A stretch of 34,532 nt of DNA from Streptomycetaceae bacterium (lineage in GTDB: Bacteria > Actinomycetota > Actinomycetes > Nanopelagicales > Nanopelagicaceae). How positions within the stretch are numbered: position 1 is the first letter of the stretch; each line of letters begins with the position of its first letter. This document shows, piece by piece, positions 33,567 through 34,532 of this stretch. The stretch covers positions 1 through 34,532 of the forward strand of contig QYPT01000012.1 of assembly GCA_007280125.1 (NCBI GenBank). Reading direction: 5' to 3'. Below the pieces are notes generated by a model that saw only the letters and a list, made by a program, of their open reading frames with translations, did no database searches and was not told the origin of the DNA. The position numbers and the translations under genes are program-made.

Positions 33567-34532
33567 TTAGAGCGCGCTAATTTCACCACTTTGCGCGCTA
33601 GCAACTTCGCGAACAACCAAGACACTGCTAATCCTGCGTCTGCGACCAATTGGTCGCTCCGCAGTGATGCTCCAGCCTTGCAAACTGATGGTGCTTCCAG
33701 GGATAGGTACTCGGCCCAACTTCTTAGCCATCATTCCGCCGATGGTGTCGACATCGTGATAATCAACTTCGGCCACAGTAATCCCAAGTTCTTGCGCAAG
33801 GTCTTCGACATGAATTCCAGCTTGAGCGCGCGCCTTATCGTCGGTGAGCCATGTAAATGGCTCTTCCCCATCATCGAATTCATCTTCAATTTCTCCAACA
33901 ATCTCTTCCAAGATATCTTCGATGGTGATGATTCCAGCGGTTCCGCCATATTCATCGACAACGATCGCTAAGTGAATCTGGTCGCGCTGCATCTCTTTTA
34001 GCAACTCAGCGGCCATCTTAATTTCAGGAACAAATGTTGCAGAGCGCATGTGTTGCTCGACGCGCTCGCTTTGTTCTGAGTCGTGATGGTCAAGAGTGCG
34101 CTTTGCTAAATCCTTAACATAAGCAAGTCCAATGATGTTATCGATATCTTCACCAACAACAGGAATTCGAGAGAAACCAGACCTTAACGCCAGGGAAAGT
34201 CCTTGGCGCAGTGATTTATCTTTTTCAATCCAGACCATCTCGGTACGAGGAACCATGAGTTCGCGCACCAGAGTGTCACCTAACTCAAATACCGAGTGAA
34301 TCATTTCGTGTTCGTCAGATTCCACGAGACCGCGCTCATGTGCTTGATCCATTAGATCGCGAAGTTCGGCCTCATTCGCAAATGGTCCCTGGCGAAAGCC
34401 TTTACCAGGAGTTATCGCATTTCCAATAGCAATCAAGAGCATCGTGATAGGCACAAGGAAAGTAGCGAGGTAGAAAGCCACTACTGCGCCACTTCGCGCC
34501 CAAGAATGTGGATTCTGTTTACCCAGAGTGCG
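33567..34532 (-). CDS. HlyC/CorC-type CBS-domain membrane protein, N-terminus missing
   Basis: The gene enters from the right edge; 321 codons are visible. The frame is open beyond the ORF-track start (GTG at 34481) and reads [18 protein letters not shown], which looks like the loop before the last membrane segment of the DUF21 (CNNM) domain. That segment follows ([19 protein letters not shown]). Then come a pair of CBS domains, from about [12 protein letters not shown] to [14 protein letters not shown], and a C-terminal CorC_HlyC domain. Relatives take part in magnesium or cobalt efflux; the hemolysin name is historical. It is followed after 19 nt by the FAH gene. Confidence 0.92.
   Translation of the reverse strand, partial: RTLGKQNPHSWARSGAVVAFYLATFLVPITMLLIAIGNAITPGKGFRQGPFANEAELRDLMDQAHERGLVESDEHEMIHSVFELGDTLVRELMVPRTEMVWIEKDKSLRQGLSLALRSGFSRIPVVGEDIDNIIGLAYVKDLAKRTLDHHDSEQSERVEQHMRSATFVPEIKMAAELLKEMQRDQIHLAIVVDEYGGTAGIITIEDILEEIVGEIEDEFDDGEEPFTWLTDDKARAQAGIHVEDLAQELGITVAEVDYHDVDTIGGMMAKKLGRVPIPGSTISLQGWSITAERPIGRRRRISSVLVVREVASAQSGEISAL

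Noticed and set aside
33540-33971. 143-aa plus-strand ORF inside the CBS gene
   Set aside because: Antisense of the CBS and CorC domains with no recognisable product.

Overview
The window is 34.5 kb of compact chromosome from a small-genome, moderate-GC actinobacterium. The order of housekeeping genes is the classical actinobacterial one: ffh, glnD, glnK, amtB, ftsY, smc, rnc, rpmF, DUF177, a SepIVA-type protein, coaD, rsmD, recG, then rpmB, thiL, ddl, gpsA, plsC, hupB, leuD, leuC, an IclR regulator, gltX and an FAH-family gene. Base composition is far below that of soil actinomycetes, intergenic gaps are tiny, and there is a heliorhodopsin. Together these point to a planktonic freshwater actinobacterium of the acI type (Nanopelagicales, Planktophila-like). 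The lineage is an inference; the gene order and the heliorhodopsin are read directly.

Region 1 (1-5.7 kb, all minus strand) is an amtB-glnK-glnD-ffh nitrogen and secretion unit that reads towards a truncated rpsP at the left edge. A GlnR-like box overlaps the predicted amtB promoter. Region 2 (5.7-15.5 kb) carries ftsY, smc, rnc, rpmF, DUF177, sepIVA, coaD, rsmD and recG, covering protein targeting, chromosome organisation, RNA processing, septation, CoA synthesis, rRNA methylation and fork rescue. Region 3 (15.4-21.1 kb) is a complete cydABDC cytochrome bd operon placed between recG and rpmB. Two palindromes lie upstream of cydA.

Region 4 (21.3-25.7 kb) holds rpmB, thiL, a stand-alone Lrp/AsnC ligand-binding (RAM) domain protein, and a tightly overlapped ddl-gpsA-plsC block. 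Region 5 (25.7-29.2 kb) holds an HU protein with a repeated lysine-rich tail and a strong terminator, then leuDC divergent from an IclR regulator. A 19-bp palindrome lies between leuC and iclR, and both halves of it recur beyond the end of leuD. Region 6 (29.3-34.5 kb) holds the heliorhodopsin, abutted tail to tail by a DinB-superfamily gene. It also holds tRNA-Glu(CTC), a YCII-domain gene, tRNA-Gln(CTG), gltX, an FAH-family hydrolase and a truncated HlyC/CorC-type CBS protein.

One signal recurs across the window. Many genes without a Shine-Dalgarno sequence have a TANNNT hexamer ending exactly 6 or 7 nt before the start codon. This is the geometry expected for leaderless mRNAs. It is seen at rsmD, coaD, plsC, iclR, heliorhodopsin, the DinB gene and the FAH gene, and possibly at smc and thiL. 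No insertion sequence, prophage, CRISPR array, rRNA or integrase was seen. No stretch above 300 bases lacks a gene; the longest gaps are upstream of cydA/rpmB (250 bp) and upstream of hupB (232 bp), and both are described.
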